The notes below the pieces were generated by a model that was given only the letters and a program-made list of their open reading frames with translations, was not told where the DNA came from and did not search any database. Shown here in pieces: positions 17,017-25,797 of a DNA stretch of 64,000 nt. The stretch is from CAKSUT01 sp045542335 (GTDB taxonomy: Bacteria > Bacillota > Clostridia > Oscillospirales > CAG-382), in NCBI GenBank assembly GCA_045542335.1, contig JAZQKV010000086.1, positions 62,001 to 126,000 on the forward strand, given 5' to 3'. Positions within the stretch are counted from its first letter, which is position 1. Each line of letters opens with the position of its first letter. Made by a program: the position numbers and the translations under genes.

Positions 17017-17045
17017 ATTATACTACTTTATTCCACATTTGTCCA
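17017..17045 (-). promoter_or_regulatory. Promoter of the SulP transporter gene
   Basis: Minus strand TGGACA (17040-17045), 17-base spacer, TATAAT (17017-17022). Confidence 0.8.
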
Positions 17046-17221
17046 TATGGAAAAATCATGTATTTTTAGCTTTTTTTGCAATTTTTTTGTAGAAATTGTG
17101 CATTTTGCCGTTTTTTGCATGTATTGGCACAGTGTCACATCGTTCCCACACAATCGCACAATCTTTCTCATGTCATATTTTCACACAATAAAAAAGGTAA
17201 CAAATTGTTCTCCCGATAATG

Positions 17222-17250
17222 TTGCATTTTGCCTTTGACGACAGTATAAT
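17222..17250 (+). promoter_or_regulatory. Promoter of the RluA-type gene
   Basis: TTGCAT (17222-17227), 17-base spacer, TATAAT (17245-17250); start near 17257, 29 bases before the ATG. Confidence 0.75.
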
Positions 17251-17285
17251 AAAACCATAACCACTAAATGCGAAAGGAGCAAAAT

Positions 17286-18188
17286 ATGTCATCCCCATTT
17301 ACAAGCGAGCTTGTCATTCCGCATGAGCTTGACAGAAAAAGCATAAAGGACATACTGTACGGTCATTTTGCCCTTTCGACAAATGCGGTAAAGGGACTTA
17401 AGTACAATGGTAAAATTCTGCTTGACGGAAAAGAAGTGACGGTACGTGAAAACGTTTCTGCGCATCAACATCTTACTCTTGTATTTCCTCAGAGCACGTC
17501 TGAAAGTATTGTTCCCGTAGACCTTCCCACCAAGGTGCTTTACGAGGACGAGCATCTTCTTGCCGTCAACAAGCCTTTCGGTATGCCGACGCATCCGAGC
17601 CACGGTCACCGCACAGACACCCTCGCAAATGCGGTCATGTACAAATACGGCGGAAACTTTGTGTTTCGTCCTATAACCCGCCTTGATATTGACACAACGG
17701 GTGTAGTTCTTATTGCGAAGAACGCCGTTGTGTGTCACAAGCTATGCTCTGCTCTTGCCGACAATGCAGACGAGGGGCTAATCAGAAAAACCTATCTTGC
17801 ACTTTGCACCGCAGTCCCAAAAGAAAAAAGAGGAACAATTGATGCACCAATCGGGCGACTTTTCGGAAGTGTGCTCAAGCGTTGTGTCAGGGAAGACGGT
17901 CAAAGGTCTGTGACAAACTACGAAGTACTTGAACAGAGTGAAGGGAGATGTCTTGTGAAAGCAATGCCCTTAACAGGACGAACCCATCAGATTCGTGTCC
18001 ACATGGCGTACATTGGCTGTCCGCTTGTGGGAGACTATCTTTACGGAACTGAAATTGCAGGCACACGCACCATGCTTCATTGCGAAAGCGTTGAATTTTT
18101 GCACCCCATATCAAGACAAAATCTTTGTATAAAAGCTCCCATGCCGGAGGATATGTGTAGCATAATAAAGAATGACGGAGTAATCTGA
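17286..18188 (+). CDS. RluA-family pseudouridine synthase
   Basis: Converts uridine to pseudouridine in rRNA or tRNA. The 300 residues comprise an N-terminal S4-like RNA-binding region (about 10-65, including GKILLDGKEV) and the RluA catalytic domain. The catalytic motif RLDIDTTG has Asp134 as the expected nucleophile. Further family blocks are YEDEHLLAVNKPFGM (about 86-100) and GRTHQIRVHMAYIGCPLVGD (near 233-252). Which uridines it modifies cannot be told, since Clostridia carry several paralogues (RluD/YjbO/YhcT types). GAAAGGAG lies 7 bases before the ATG; an in-frame ATG 18 bases upstream has no such site. Confidence 0.9.
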   Translation: MSSPFTSELVIPHELDRKSIKDILYGHFALSTNAVKGLKYNGKILLDGKEVTVRENVSAHQHLTLVFPQSTSESIVPVDLPTKVLYEDEHLLAVNKPFGMPTHPSHGHRTDTLANAVMYKYGGNFVFRPITRLDIDTTGVVLIAKNAVVCHKLCSALADNADEGLIRKTYLALCTAVPKEKRGTIDAPIGRLFGSVLKRCVREDGQRSVTNYEVLEQSEGRCLVKAMPLTGRTHQIRVHMAYIGCPLVGDYLYGTEIAGTRTMLHCESVEFLHPISRQNLCIKAPMPEDMCSIIKNDGVI

Positions 18189-18208
18189 TTACCCCGTCGT
18201 TTCTGTTA
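18174..18208 (+). terminator. Weak terminator overlapping the rluA-type stop codon
   Basis: Stem 18174-18184 with 18188-18198, 10 of 11 pairs, 3-base loop, then GTTTCTGTT. The stop codon TGA lies in the loop and the start of the right arm. The U tract is poor, so its activity is uncertain. Confidence 0.4.
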
Positions 18209-18304
18209 TATCCTTATTCCAATGCATTTGCCATCCGGACTACTTCAATATTCCGGCACGCTGCCGCACTTCCGTTATTCTTTTGTTAAAAGCTTAAAAA
18301 GCAC

Positions 18305-21300
18305 TTATTCCGTTGCTCCTGCATAAGATTTGAGGGTTATCGCCTGTGCGGATTCGTAGTTTGCAAACACTCCCCATGCGGCGATGTCAAAATATGCATC
18401 CTCCAGAAGCTCTCCGTTTGCATAGAAATCCGAGCCTTTGCCTACGTTTTCAAAGAAGAAAATCTGTATTTGCGTAGCATTTGCATAAGCGGAGTTTACG
18501 CTTGTTGCAGGAATGATTATTTCCTCCCAGCTTCCGCTTGCGACAGTCTTTTCTCGTGAGTAAAGGTACATATGACCGCCGGGCACACCCTTTCCTTCGC
18601 TGTCAGTAATATTATAAACGTTGAGATGAACAGTGTTACTGTGGTTTGTGCGATAGAGAATCTTGAAGAATACCGCTCCGTCGGAAAGAGGAATTGCAGG
18701 CTTAAGACCATAGCAATCAAGCACCATGCTCTTGTCAATATTACGCGGCTTTATGGAAACGTACGAAAAGCCATCGATGGGGTCAACCAATTTCGTTGTT
18801 GCACAGGCATCTCCCACTTTGGAATAAAGGTTGGAGTGCTTCGCAAGCTTTACAAAGTAGGGCTCAAGTATCTCGGGAGGTCTTTCCTCAAAGAGGGACA
18901 TATCATCCTCGACAAGGGGGTACTCAGCGTTGTCGATGACACTCGTATTGTAATCAAAGGCATAGTCGGAAATATGCGGTACAATGTAAACCTTTGCGTT
19001 TTTGTCGCATACAAGCTCCTTTATACTTGCCTCGGATGAAAGTCCGGAATATGCATCATATCCTGCTCCGACACCGTATTTGAACAGCTTGTTCCTGTAG
19101 CCCTGTATATAGGTGTTTCCGTCCATAACAGGTGCACCGTACTCGGTGCTGTTGGTCGTTACTGCAAAAAGCTCATAAACACTTCTGTCAAATACATTAT
19201 TTGTAATTCTTACGTTTTCAAAGTTATTTGCACTTCCCGCTCTGATATGACGCTGCACGTTTTTATCCGGACGTGTCGAGCCAAAGCCAAAGCCTGCACG
19301 ACGAAGGAGGTTTGAGTCTATAAGATGGTTCTCACCGGCACGAAGTCCGTCTGTCTCATTTCCTGCATCGAGAAAATACTCGATCGAGTAAACACAGTCG
19401 GTTATAACGTTGTTGGTGTAAGAAATGTCGTCCATTCTGACCTCACCCTTGCCGCCTGAGAACTGGTGTGTAACACCTGCATCGTAGCACTGATAAATGT
19501 AGCAATTGTCAACGGTATATCCGTCACATCCGCCATATATTTCAATGCCGTTGCCATAGCGTATCGCCACGCCCTTTGCTCTGCCGTAATCCTGTACCGA
19601 ACCTCCTATCCAGCCGATTTCGCAATTACTTATTTTAAGGTTGCTGATGGTATTTCCGGCAATGCCGTGTGCACCGCCGTACACAATACAAAGGTTGTCA
19701 ATAGTAATATCCGAGCCTCTGAGCGTGATGATATGATCGTTTGATGCAAACTCAATTGACTCAAACACCTTGCCGGGATTTCCGTTGTCACATCTCAGAT
19801 ATACCGGTCCGACAGAGGATGGCGATATTGTATTGCCCGCCACAATGGAGTTTGCACCGTGGAAAAACTCAAGGTTTTTGTCAAGCTCCTCTGTATACAC
19901 AAACTGTTTGGAATCGCTGCCGCTTACAATAAACTGCGACTTCTTTGATGCAGGCACTTCACGCACCGCATAACCCTCTCCGCCATTGAAGATTATGCAC
20001 CCGATATCCTTGATTTGTGTGTTGGAATACTTCCATATTTTTGCACCTGTCTGGTTGTCCATGTAGACAAGTGACCATTTTTCAGCGTCCGCACCGTCCT
20101 CCGGCGAGCCGTTTATCACAGGCTTGGGAGCGTTTGCGTCACCATAAGCGGAATATGTTATGCCCGTTCTTGCGGTAAATCTCTGACGGAACACATCGCC
20201 CCTTTTAAAGAGTACCGCATCCCCCTCCTTTGCAAGTGAGGTGGCTTTGTCAACAGTTTTCAGCGGCTCTTCGGGACTTGTACCGCTGTTGTCATCATCA
20301 CCGTCAGCGGCAACATAATACTTCTGAGCATTGAAAACCTCGACGGACTTTGTTCCTCTTATTTCCTCAATGCGACTCTTTTCAAGCGCATCAAGCTCCT
20401 CTATCTTTTGGTAAGCCTTGTCGTAGCCGAGCACATCATTTGCATCGACCTTTTCCATAAGCTTTTCGACCGGGTCTTCAAGCACATTCATCCATGCACC
20501 TTCCCACACGGTATGAAGCACCGTTGACTCCGCTATATCCCCGAAAGCCCAGTGACCTCTGTCAACGTCCATAAAAAGGATGCTTATTGTTTTGGGAATA
20601 TCCTCCGCTTTTTTTGACGTACCCCTCGCACGGTTGATGATTGTTACCGCCTCGGCTCTTGAAACGGTTTTATCGGGAGCAAAAGTTCCGTCTGAATAAC
20701 CGCCGATAAGTCCCGCGCTTGCCGCCGCCATAATTGCATCGTATTTTGTGTGGTTTTCGGGCACATCCGAAAACGTAGCTTTATTCTCCCCTTTTCCCCC
20801 GGCAGCAAGCCCTGTATTGTATACAAGCTCGGCGAACTCAGCTCTTGTTATTGCTTTTTCCGGCAGAAATTCTGCTTCTGTATAGGATTTAAGAAGTCCC
20901 TTTGAAGCACAATAGCCAATATACTTGTTGTACCACTTGTCGGCAGTAACATCGGAAAATGCGTGACTTATCTCTACCTCATCCGAAACCTCGCCGCCTT
21001 CAAGTATCCTTGCCACAATGGTACAAGCCTCTGCCCTTGTCATAGTACCTGACGGACGGAAAGTGCCGTCGGTGTAGCCGTTCATATAAGGCTCGTGACG
21101 GTCGAAAGCAGGCTTTTCCTTTGAGAATATGATTTTGCCTATGTACATAACCTCACCGTCGGGTCTTTCGGAAAGAGCGTATTTATTTCCAAAGGGCTCA
21201 AGGTGAAGCTGTTTCATATTGAAGCTTGTGGCTGTGTCGGAAATCTTGTCCTTTACACTTCTCACGTCAAAAACCGCATATGACCACTCGTTTGCCACAA

Positions 21301-21736
21301 GGTCATTTACTGACTGCTTATAGTAGCTTCCCGTAAGCACACCTCCCTGCATAATGCCGAGATTCATGGGGCAAACAAGAGGAGATGCACATTCATAGTA
21401 GTATTCAACCGCAATCCAGCCGTAGTATCTCAAATCAATGCCCGCAGAGGCGTAGTTCCAGCCATCTATTTTGACGTTGCTTGAACTGCTCTTGTTGTTT
21501 GATGTAACCTTGAGCACAGTACGCAAGTCAAAATCATAATTTGACAAAACGCCGGAATTTCCGCCGCCTACAATGCCACTATGATATTTGTAGTAATCCA
21601 GAGTGATAACTCCGCTGTCAGCATTTCCGGCTGTGACAGTTTCCTCACCCGAAACATACAGTGCTAAGCACATCACGCACAGCACAAGGCTCAGTGCAAA
21701 TGCTGCGATACGTTTTTTCAGATGTGTTTTCTTCAT
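18305..21736 (-). CDS. Exported SLH protein with parallel beta-helix (1143 aa)
   Basis: Cell-surface protein. Order of parts: basic start and signal peptide (about 1-30), a jelly-roll-like domain (about 41-208), three SLH repeats (about 214-247, 259-306 and 322-370; TRAEA, TRAEF and SRAEA cores) that bind S-layer secondary polymers, and a short linker. Next comes a long right-handed beta-helix region (about 468-960) opening with YYVAADGDDDNSGTSPEEPLKT, as in pectate-lyase-like proteins. The end is a second jelly-roll-like domain (about 1000-1135, ending DIAAWGVFANYESA). SLH repeats in the interior, not at an end, are unusual. The beta-helix suggests polysaccharide binding or cleavage; no lyase catalytic set can be named. 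GAAGGGAAG precedes the ATG. A divergent AraC gene lies upstream. Confidence 0.85.
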   Translation of the reverse strand: MKKTHLKKRIAAFALSLVLCVMCLALYVSGEETVTAGNADSGVITLDYYKYHSGIVGGGNSGVLSNYDFDLRTVLKVTSNNKSSSSNVKIDGWNYASAGIDLRYYGWIAVEYYYECASPLVCPMNLGIMQGGVLTGSYYKQSVNDLVANEWSYAVFDVRSVKDKISDTATSFNMKQLHLEPFGNKYALSERPDGEVMYIGKIIFSKEKPAFDRHEPYMNGYTDGTFRPSGTMTRAEACTIVARILEGGEVSDEVEISHAFSDVTADKWYNKYIGYCASKGLLKSYTEAEFLPEKAITRAEFAELVYNTGLAAGGKGENKATFSDVPENHTKYDAIMAAASAGLIGGYSDGTFAPDKTVSRAEAVTIINRARGTSKKAEDIPKTISILFMDVDRGHWAFGDIAESTVLHTVWEGAWMNVLEDPVEKLMEKVDANDVLGYDKAYQKIEELDALEKSRIEEIRGTKSVEVFNAQKYYVAADGDDDNSGTSPEEPLKTVDKATSLAKEGDAVLFKRGDVFRQRFTARTGITYSAYGDANAPKPVINGSPEDGADAEKWSLVYMDNQTGAKIWKYSNTQIKDIGCIIFNGGEGYAVREVPASKKSQFIVSGSDSKQFVYTEELDKNLEFFHGANSIVAGNTISPSSVGPVYLRCDNGNPGKVFESIEFASNDHIITLRGSDITIDNLCIVYGGAHGIAGNTISNLKISNCEIGWIGGSVQDYGRAKGVAIRYGNGIEIYGGCDGYTVDNCYIYQCYDAGVTHQFSGGKGEVRMDDISYTNNVITDCVYSIEYFLDAGNETDGLRAGENHLIDSNLLRRAGFGFGSTRPDKNVQRHIRAGSANNFENVRITNNVFDRSVYELFAVTTNSTEYGAPVMDGNTYIQGYRNKLFKYGVGAGYDAYSGLSSEASIKELVCDKNAKVYIVPHISDYAFDYNTSVIDNAEYPLVEDDMSLFEERPPEILEPYFVKLAKHSNLYSKVGDACATTKLVDPIDGFSYVSIKPRNIDKSMVLDCYGLKPAIPLSDGAVFFKILYRTNHSNTVHLNVYNITDSEGKGVPGGHMYLYSREKTVASGSWEEIIIPATSVNSAYANATQIQIFFFENVGKGSDFYANGELLEDAYFDIAAWGVFANYESAQAITLKSYAGATE

Positions 21737-21813
21737 ACTTATCTTCCCTTCAATAAGTGATATTTTTCAAATGCACAATACGCATAAATATACTATTTAC
21801 ACAATATTCTCAT

Positions 21814-21849
21814 TTGTATATTGATATTTTACCACAATAGTTGTATATT
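21814..21849. promoter_or_regulatory. Direct repeat TTGTATATT in divergent promoter region
   Basis: TTGTATATT occurs at 21814-21822 and again at 21841-21849, 27 bases apart, between the SLH/beta-helix gene and the AraC gene. AraC proteins often bind direct repeats, so this is a candidate operator. Both words also look like -10 sequences. Confidence 0.4.
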
Positions 21850-21925
21850 TTAAATGGTAATAATATTATTTTTAGTGACATTTTTTAATAATACTAAGTT
21901 TTCAAAGCAGGGGGGACAATGGTCA

Positions 21926-22723
21926 GTGTTTTATCAGAACAACAAAGAAGTATTATATGAAATAAACGTATGGATACAGAAAGCAATCGGAGCTTCCAGC
22001 CATCTGCACAATGCCTCGGAGTTTATATATGTATCGGATGGGCTTCTCAAAATAGAGTCCGGAAACAAGTCGCAGATAGTCTGCAAGGGTGAAATTGCAA
22101 CAATAAGTGCCTGCACACCGCACACCTTACGTTCACTTGAAGACGGTAGATATATTGTTATGACAGTTCCCACGGACAAACTCGAAAAGCACATCTCCAC
22201 TCTTTGTGAAAACACCTTTGAAAACCTCAAGATTTGTGATGTTCCCCAAAATATAATCGGAAATCTGTTTGAGATTATGATTTCCATGAGCAGTCTTGGT
22301 GAGGAATTCGGTGACATCGAAAAAAGCCACATGGCAAACCTCATAGTAAATATGATTGTGCCACGTTGCACCATTGCAAAGCGTCCGCACTCCCTTGACA
22401 TAATAACAAACACCGTGAACTACATTATGGAAAACATATCGTACAGCAATCTCAGTGTCCGTGAAATTGCACGTTTCATGCATTGCAATCAGCAAAAGCT
22501 TTCCCTTGAATTTCGCTCTGTCATGCAAAAGAGCATTACAGAATACATCACGCTTTTACGCCTTGAAAAGGCAAAAAAGCTTCTACTCTCCTCGCGGAAA
22601 ATCACAGTTGAAAGCATCGCTCTCATGGTTGGCTTTAATTGTACACGGAATTTCCTGCGGTGCTATAAGAATCACTTTGGTTGTACCCCGACACAGACCA
22701 GAAATACGTCTGTCACGCCGTGA
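21926..22723 (+). CDS. AraC-family regulator (divergent to SLH/beta-helix gene)
   Basis: Regulator of about 265 residues with an N-terminal cupin-like ligand domain (GASSHLHNASEFIYVSDG, then a KGEIATISACTPHTLRS stretch) and C-terminal AraC helix-turn-helix pair (LSVREIARFMHC and VESIALMVGFNCTRNFLRCY). The start is uncertain. No in-frame ATG has a ribosome site; AGGGGGG lies 10 bases before a GTG at 21926, which I prefer, while an ATG at 21854 is open but lacks a site. It probably controls the SLH/beta-helix gene. The second helix pair ends in HFGCTPTQTR, so the protein is complete. Confidence 0.82.
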   Translation: MFYQNNKEVLYEINVWIQKAIGASSHLHNASEFIYVSDGLLKIESGNKSQIVCKGEIATISACTPHTLRSLEDGRYIVMTVPTDKLEKHISTLCENTFENLKICDVPQNIIGNLFEIMISMSSLGEEFGDIEKSHMANLIVNMIVPRCTIAKRPHSLDIITNTVNYIMENISYSNLSVREIARFMHCNQQKLSLEFRSVMQKSITEYITLLRLEKAKKLLLSSRKITVESIALMVGFNCTRNFLRCYKNHFGCTPTQTRNTSVTP

Positions 22724-22900
22724 AAGCATTGCCGCATAAAAAATGACGAAGAAGTATCGCAAGACACGCCTCAAGTACAGTACCGGAGGGGTATCAACGA
22801 TAATTCTTCGTCTGACAGTAGTATACTTAATTCTCCCGAAAAAAGCAACAAACAAAATGCAAACAATTCTGAAGAACAGTTATCTGAACGTGAAAAGCAT

Positions 22901-22941
22901 GACACCCCTTTGTATATGCAAAAGGGTGTCACTCTTTTTAT
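22901..22941 (+). terminator. Terminator between AraC and GH43 genes
   Basis: Stem 22901-22912 with 22919-22930 (11 of 12 pairs), 6-base loop, then ACTCTTTTTA. It separates convergent genes. The 177 bases between the AraC stop and this hairpin hold nothing I can support. Confidence 0.8.
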
Positions 22942-22952
22942 TCGTTTTCCAC

Positions 22953-23837
22953 TTACCCCACAGTCACAGTGCCATCTGCATGGTATTCCACGGGACGGAT
23001 TACAAATCTTTCGATTTCTTCCTCATTTTCGCCTTTTATAAAGCAATGGAATGTAACGTAATCCTTTCCGTCAAGACCTTTGAAGCTATGGTTGTGACCT
23101 GCTCTGTGCCACAGCTCGTTTTCGGAAATAATGGGGTTTATGTCCGCCGCCTTTTTCCACGGACCATGAATGCTGTCGGAGGTGAGGACACCTGCGGCAT
23201 AGCCGTTTGTCCAGCTTGAATACCATTGAAAATATATCCCATGACGTTTCACTATGCACTGTCCCTCAACGCCGATAGAGTCCCATTCTCCCTCATTTCC
23301 CTTATGGCAAACAACCTGTTCATCGGAAATATCGCAGGTATCAAGGTCAAAGCGGTAAAGCACCAGCTTATCTGTGCAGGTAAAACCAATATAAGCCGTT
23401 CCGTCATCATCAAGGAAAATGGTTGCATCGTTTCCGTGGTGAAGTGCCTTTTTAACATTAACTATTTCATAAGGACCTTCGGGTTTTCTTGCCCTTGCCA
23501 CACCTACGGCATGACCGTAGGCATACCTTTCATCCTCATTGCGGCAGTTGAAGGTAAGGTAAAACCAGCCGTTTTTACCATCAAAAAGCTCCGGTGCCCA
23601 GAATCTGTCACGGCACCACATATCCTCGGGCATATCCTCTCTTTTAAGGATAAGTCCATGGTCGGTGAAGGTTTTAAGGTCCTTTGAGGACAAAAGTCTT
23701 ACACCGTCATTTACGCCTTTCCAATAGGGTGGCTGAGTTCCCGTGACATAATATGTATCGCCCACAAGCATAACCATGGGGTCACGGATTGTTGTAAAAT
23801 TTGCACTTTCGTCGGTAATGTAAACCTTGTTTTCCAT
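22953..23837 (-). CDS. Glycoside hydrolase family 43 enzyme
   Basis: Five-bladed beta-propeller glycosidase of 294 residues, without signal peptide, so it acts in the cytoplasm on imported oligosaccharides. The three acidic residues expected for GH43 are visible: Asp19 in IRDPMVM (general base), Asp137 in HHGNDATIF (pKa modulator) and Glu191 in GVEGQC (general acid). Likely activities are beta-xylosidase or alpha-L-arabinofuranosidase. The upstream gene is a GH2 enzyme ending 33 bases before this start, so both belong to one operon. The frame is open to 23873, but GGGAG lies 8 bases before the ATG at 23837. Confidence 0.88.
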   Translation of the reverse strand: MENKVYITDESANFTTIRDPMVMLVGDTYYVTGTQPPYWKGVNDGVRLLSSKDLKTFTDHGLILKREDMPEDMWCRDRFWAPELFDGKNGWFYLTFNCRNEDERYAYGHAVGVARARKPEGPYEIVNVKKALHHGNDATIFLDDDGTAYIGFTCTDKLVLYRFDLDTCDISDEQVVCHKGNEGEWDSIGVEGQCIVKRHGIYFQWYSSWTNGYAAGVLTSDSIHGPWKKAADINPIISENELWHRAGHNHSFKGLDGKDYVTFHCFIKGENEEEIERFVIRPVEYHADGTVTVG

Positions 23838-23869
23838 ATTATTACTCCCTTTCATGTCGCACAATGAGG

Positions 23870-25582
23870 TCAATCCTCAATGGCGGCTTTCTTTGTATTT
23901 ATTTCTCTGATTACGCCAATGTCAATTTTGGGCTTACGGTCGTATGTGTAAAGGCCGTTCTGCTCCTGCTCGATGTCATAAAGCTGGGTGTAACAAAAGC
24001 CACAAATAAATGGATTGTCAAGAAGCGCATGGGTAAGACCACGGTATCTCTCGTAAAACTCCTCTGCAGTCTTTGTGGCAACGCCGTAACTCCATGGATC
24101 TTCGCCGTGCTGACCAAGATTTGCCGAAAGACCTGTTCCGCCGTATTCACTTATGAAAATCGGCTGTCCCTGCCAACTCTGTGCCTTACTTCTGCGCTCG
24201 GTGTACACTCCGTCGGTTATTAAAGAAGCGTAGTGTTCCTTAAACTCCTCCGGGTCCTGACAGTAATCGTGTATGTCATAAATATCTGTCTTTACATGGA
24301 CATATCCGCTTGTATCAATGCAGGGGCGTGTTTCGTCAAATGCTTTTGTAATATCATAAATATAAGCAAGGTTTCTAGCCTCCTGCCCCGCATTTCCACC
24401 ATTAGTTTCGTTGTAAGGACACCACCCCACAATCGACGGATGATTAAAGTCGCGCTCCAACTCCTCCATCCATTCCGGCAGAATTGATGCAAAGCTCTCA
24501 AGGCTCTTGTCATTAAGTCCCCAGTTCGGATACTCTCCCCACACCATATATCCAAGTCTGTCGCAATGATAAATAAAGCGGGGCTCGAAAACCTTTTCAT
24601 GCATTCTTGCGCCGTTAAAACCCGCCTCCATTGAAAGGATTATATCACGGCAAAAAGTTTCGTCATTCTTTGCTGTATAAATTCCATCGGGGTAGTATCC
24701 CTGATCAAGCACAAGCCTTTGGAATACACTCTTTCCGTTAAGGAGAAATTCCCACTTGCCGAGGCTTACACTTCTCATGCCGAAATAGCTTTTGACAACA
24801 TCTTGTCCGAAAGTGATAACAAGGTCATAAAGCCTTCCGCAACCGAGTTCCCAAAGGTGAAGTTCTGAAAGTGCAAGCTCTGCATTAAAGCTGTCATGGC
24901 ACTTTTTCTCCGTTCTTCCAACCGATTTTCCATCGTAAAAAGCTTCAATAGTAACCAAGCCTTCGCCTTTTACCAAACCCTTTACAAGAAGTGACTGATT
25001 GTCAATATCGGGATAAACACGAAAAGAGTCAATATAATCTTCCGGCGTAAATTCAAGATACACTGTCTGCCAGATACCTGTTGTCCTTGTATAAAGACAA
25101 CCAAAGGACTTATATCTGTCACTCTGCTTCCCCCTGCCCTGACTCTTTCCGTCCCTGCCGTTGTTGTCCCTTGCAAAAACCACAACGGTATTGCTTCCTG
25201 CCACAACAAGCTTCGTTATATCAAAAGCAAAGGGAGTGAAACCACCCTTGTGCGTTCCGGCGAGAATGCCGTTTATGTAAACCTCGCTCAAATAGTCAAC
25301 TGCACCAAAGTGAATAAAAACTCTGCCATCAAGCTGTTTTTCGGTTATTACAAAGCTGCGTCTGTACCAGACAGCGTTAAGAAAGTCCGTAAATCCGATC
25401 CCCGAAAGTTCGCTTTCAGGGCAAAATGGGACTTTTATCTTTTTATCGTAAACTCCGCCTTGCACCATTCCCCTTTCCTTGCCGCTTGCGGAAAAATCAA
25501 AAGCAAAATCCCATTCTCCGTTAAGATTCACCCAATTATCTCTCACAAATTGCGGATTGGGATGCTCTGATCTGAAAAACAT
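23870..25582 (-). CDS. Glycoside hydrolase family 2 enzyme
   Basis: Retaining glycosidase of 570 residues: sugar-binding jelly roll (about 1-180), immunoglobulin-like domain (about 180-275) and TIM barrel (about 280-570). The acid/base Glu392 lies in PYNETNGG and the nucleophile Glu479 in FISEYGG. The protein is short and has no signal peptide, nearer to beta-glucuronidase or small beta-galactosidase forms than to LacZ. The exact sugar is not readable. It heads an operon with the GH43 gene, and an AraC regulator is divergently transcribed, which together make a small hemicellulose-oligosaccharide unit. No transporter is in the unit. GGAGGAG precedes the ATG. Confidence 0.9.
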   Translation of the reverse strand: MFFRSEHPNPQFVRDNWVNLNGEWDFAFDFSASGKERGMVQGGVYDKKIKVPFCPESELSGIGFTDFLNAVWYRRSFVITEKQLDGRVFIHFGAVDYLSEVYINGILAGTHKGGFTPFAFDITKLVVAGSNTVVVFARDNNGRDGKSQGRGKQSDRYKSFGCLYTRTTGIWQTVYLEFTPEDYIDSFRVYPDIDNQSLLVKGLVKGEGLVTIEAFYDGKSVGRTEKKCHDSFNAELALSELHLWELGCGRLYDLVITFGQDVVKSYFGMRSVSLGKWEFLLNGKSVFQRLVLDQGYYPDGIYTAKNDETFCRDIILSMEAGFNGARMHEKVFEPRFIYHCDRLGYMVWGEYPNWGLNDKSLESFASILPEWMEELERDFNHPSIVGWCPYNETNGGNAGQEARNLAYIYDITKAFDETRPCIDTSGYVHVKTDIYDIHDYCQDPEEFKEHYASLITDGVYTERRSKAQSWQGQPIFISEYGGTGLSANLGQHGEDPWSYGVATKTAEEFYERYRGLTHALLDNPFICGFCYTQLYDIEQEQNGLYTYDRKPKIDIGVIREINTKKAAIED

Positions 25583-25736
25583 TTATACTCCTCCCATAAG
25601 CAAAATTATTATACAAGTTCATTGTATCACAATATTCCCTTGGAGTAAATGCCAAATACTATTTTTTAATTGATATATTCTACTGTTAAAAATCGTATAT
25701 TTTGATAAAAAAGTCGCATATATGGCATATTAGCTC

Positions 25737-25776
25737 TTGACACACTTGCTGTTTTCTGATATAATTCTGATATAAT
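25737..25776 (+). promoter_or_regulatory. Promoter of AraC gene with duplicated -10 element
   Basis: TTGACA (25737-25742), 17-base spacer and TATAAT (25760-25765), all consensus. The -10 is repeated 11 bases on as CTGATATAAT (TATAAT at 25771-25776), a small tandem duplication that would give a second start or a changed spacing. Confidence 0.8.
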
Positions 25777-25797
25777 AAACATCAATGAGGGACAGAT

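Larger units (their letters stand above)
16963..17285. other. Divergent promoter region with hairpin, no gene
   Basis: Contains the SulP promoter and 5' hairpin on the left and the RluA-type promoter on the right. The middle (17046-17221) is T-rich with no feature I can support. Confidence 0.55.

Noticed and set aside
22743..23219. Open frame of 158 codons after the second AraC gene
   Set aside because: It runs through the terminator at 22901-22941 and into the GH43 gene on the other strand; no ribosome site.
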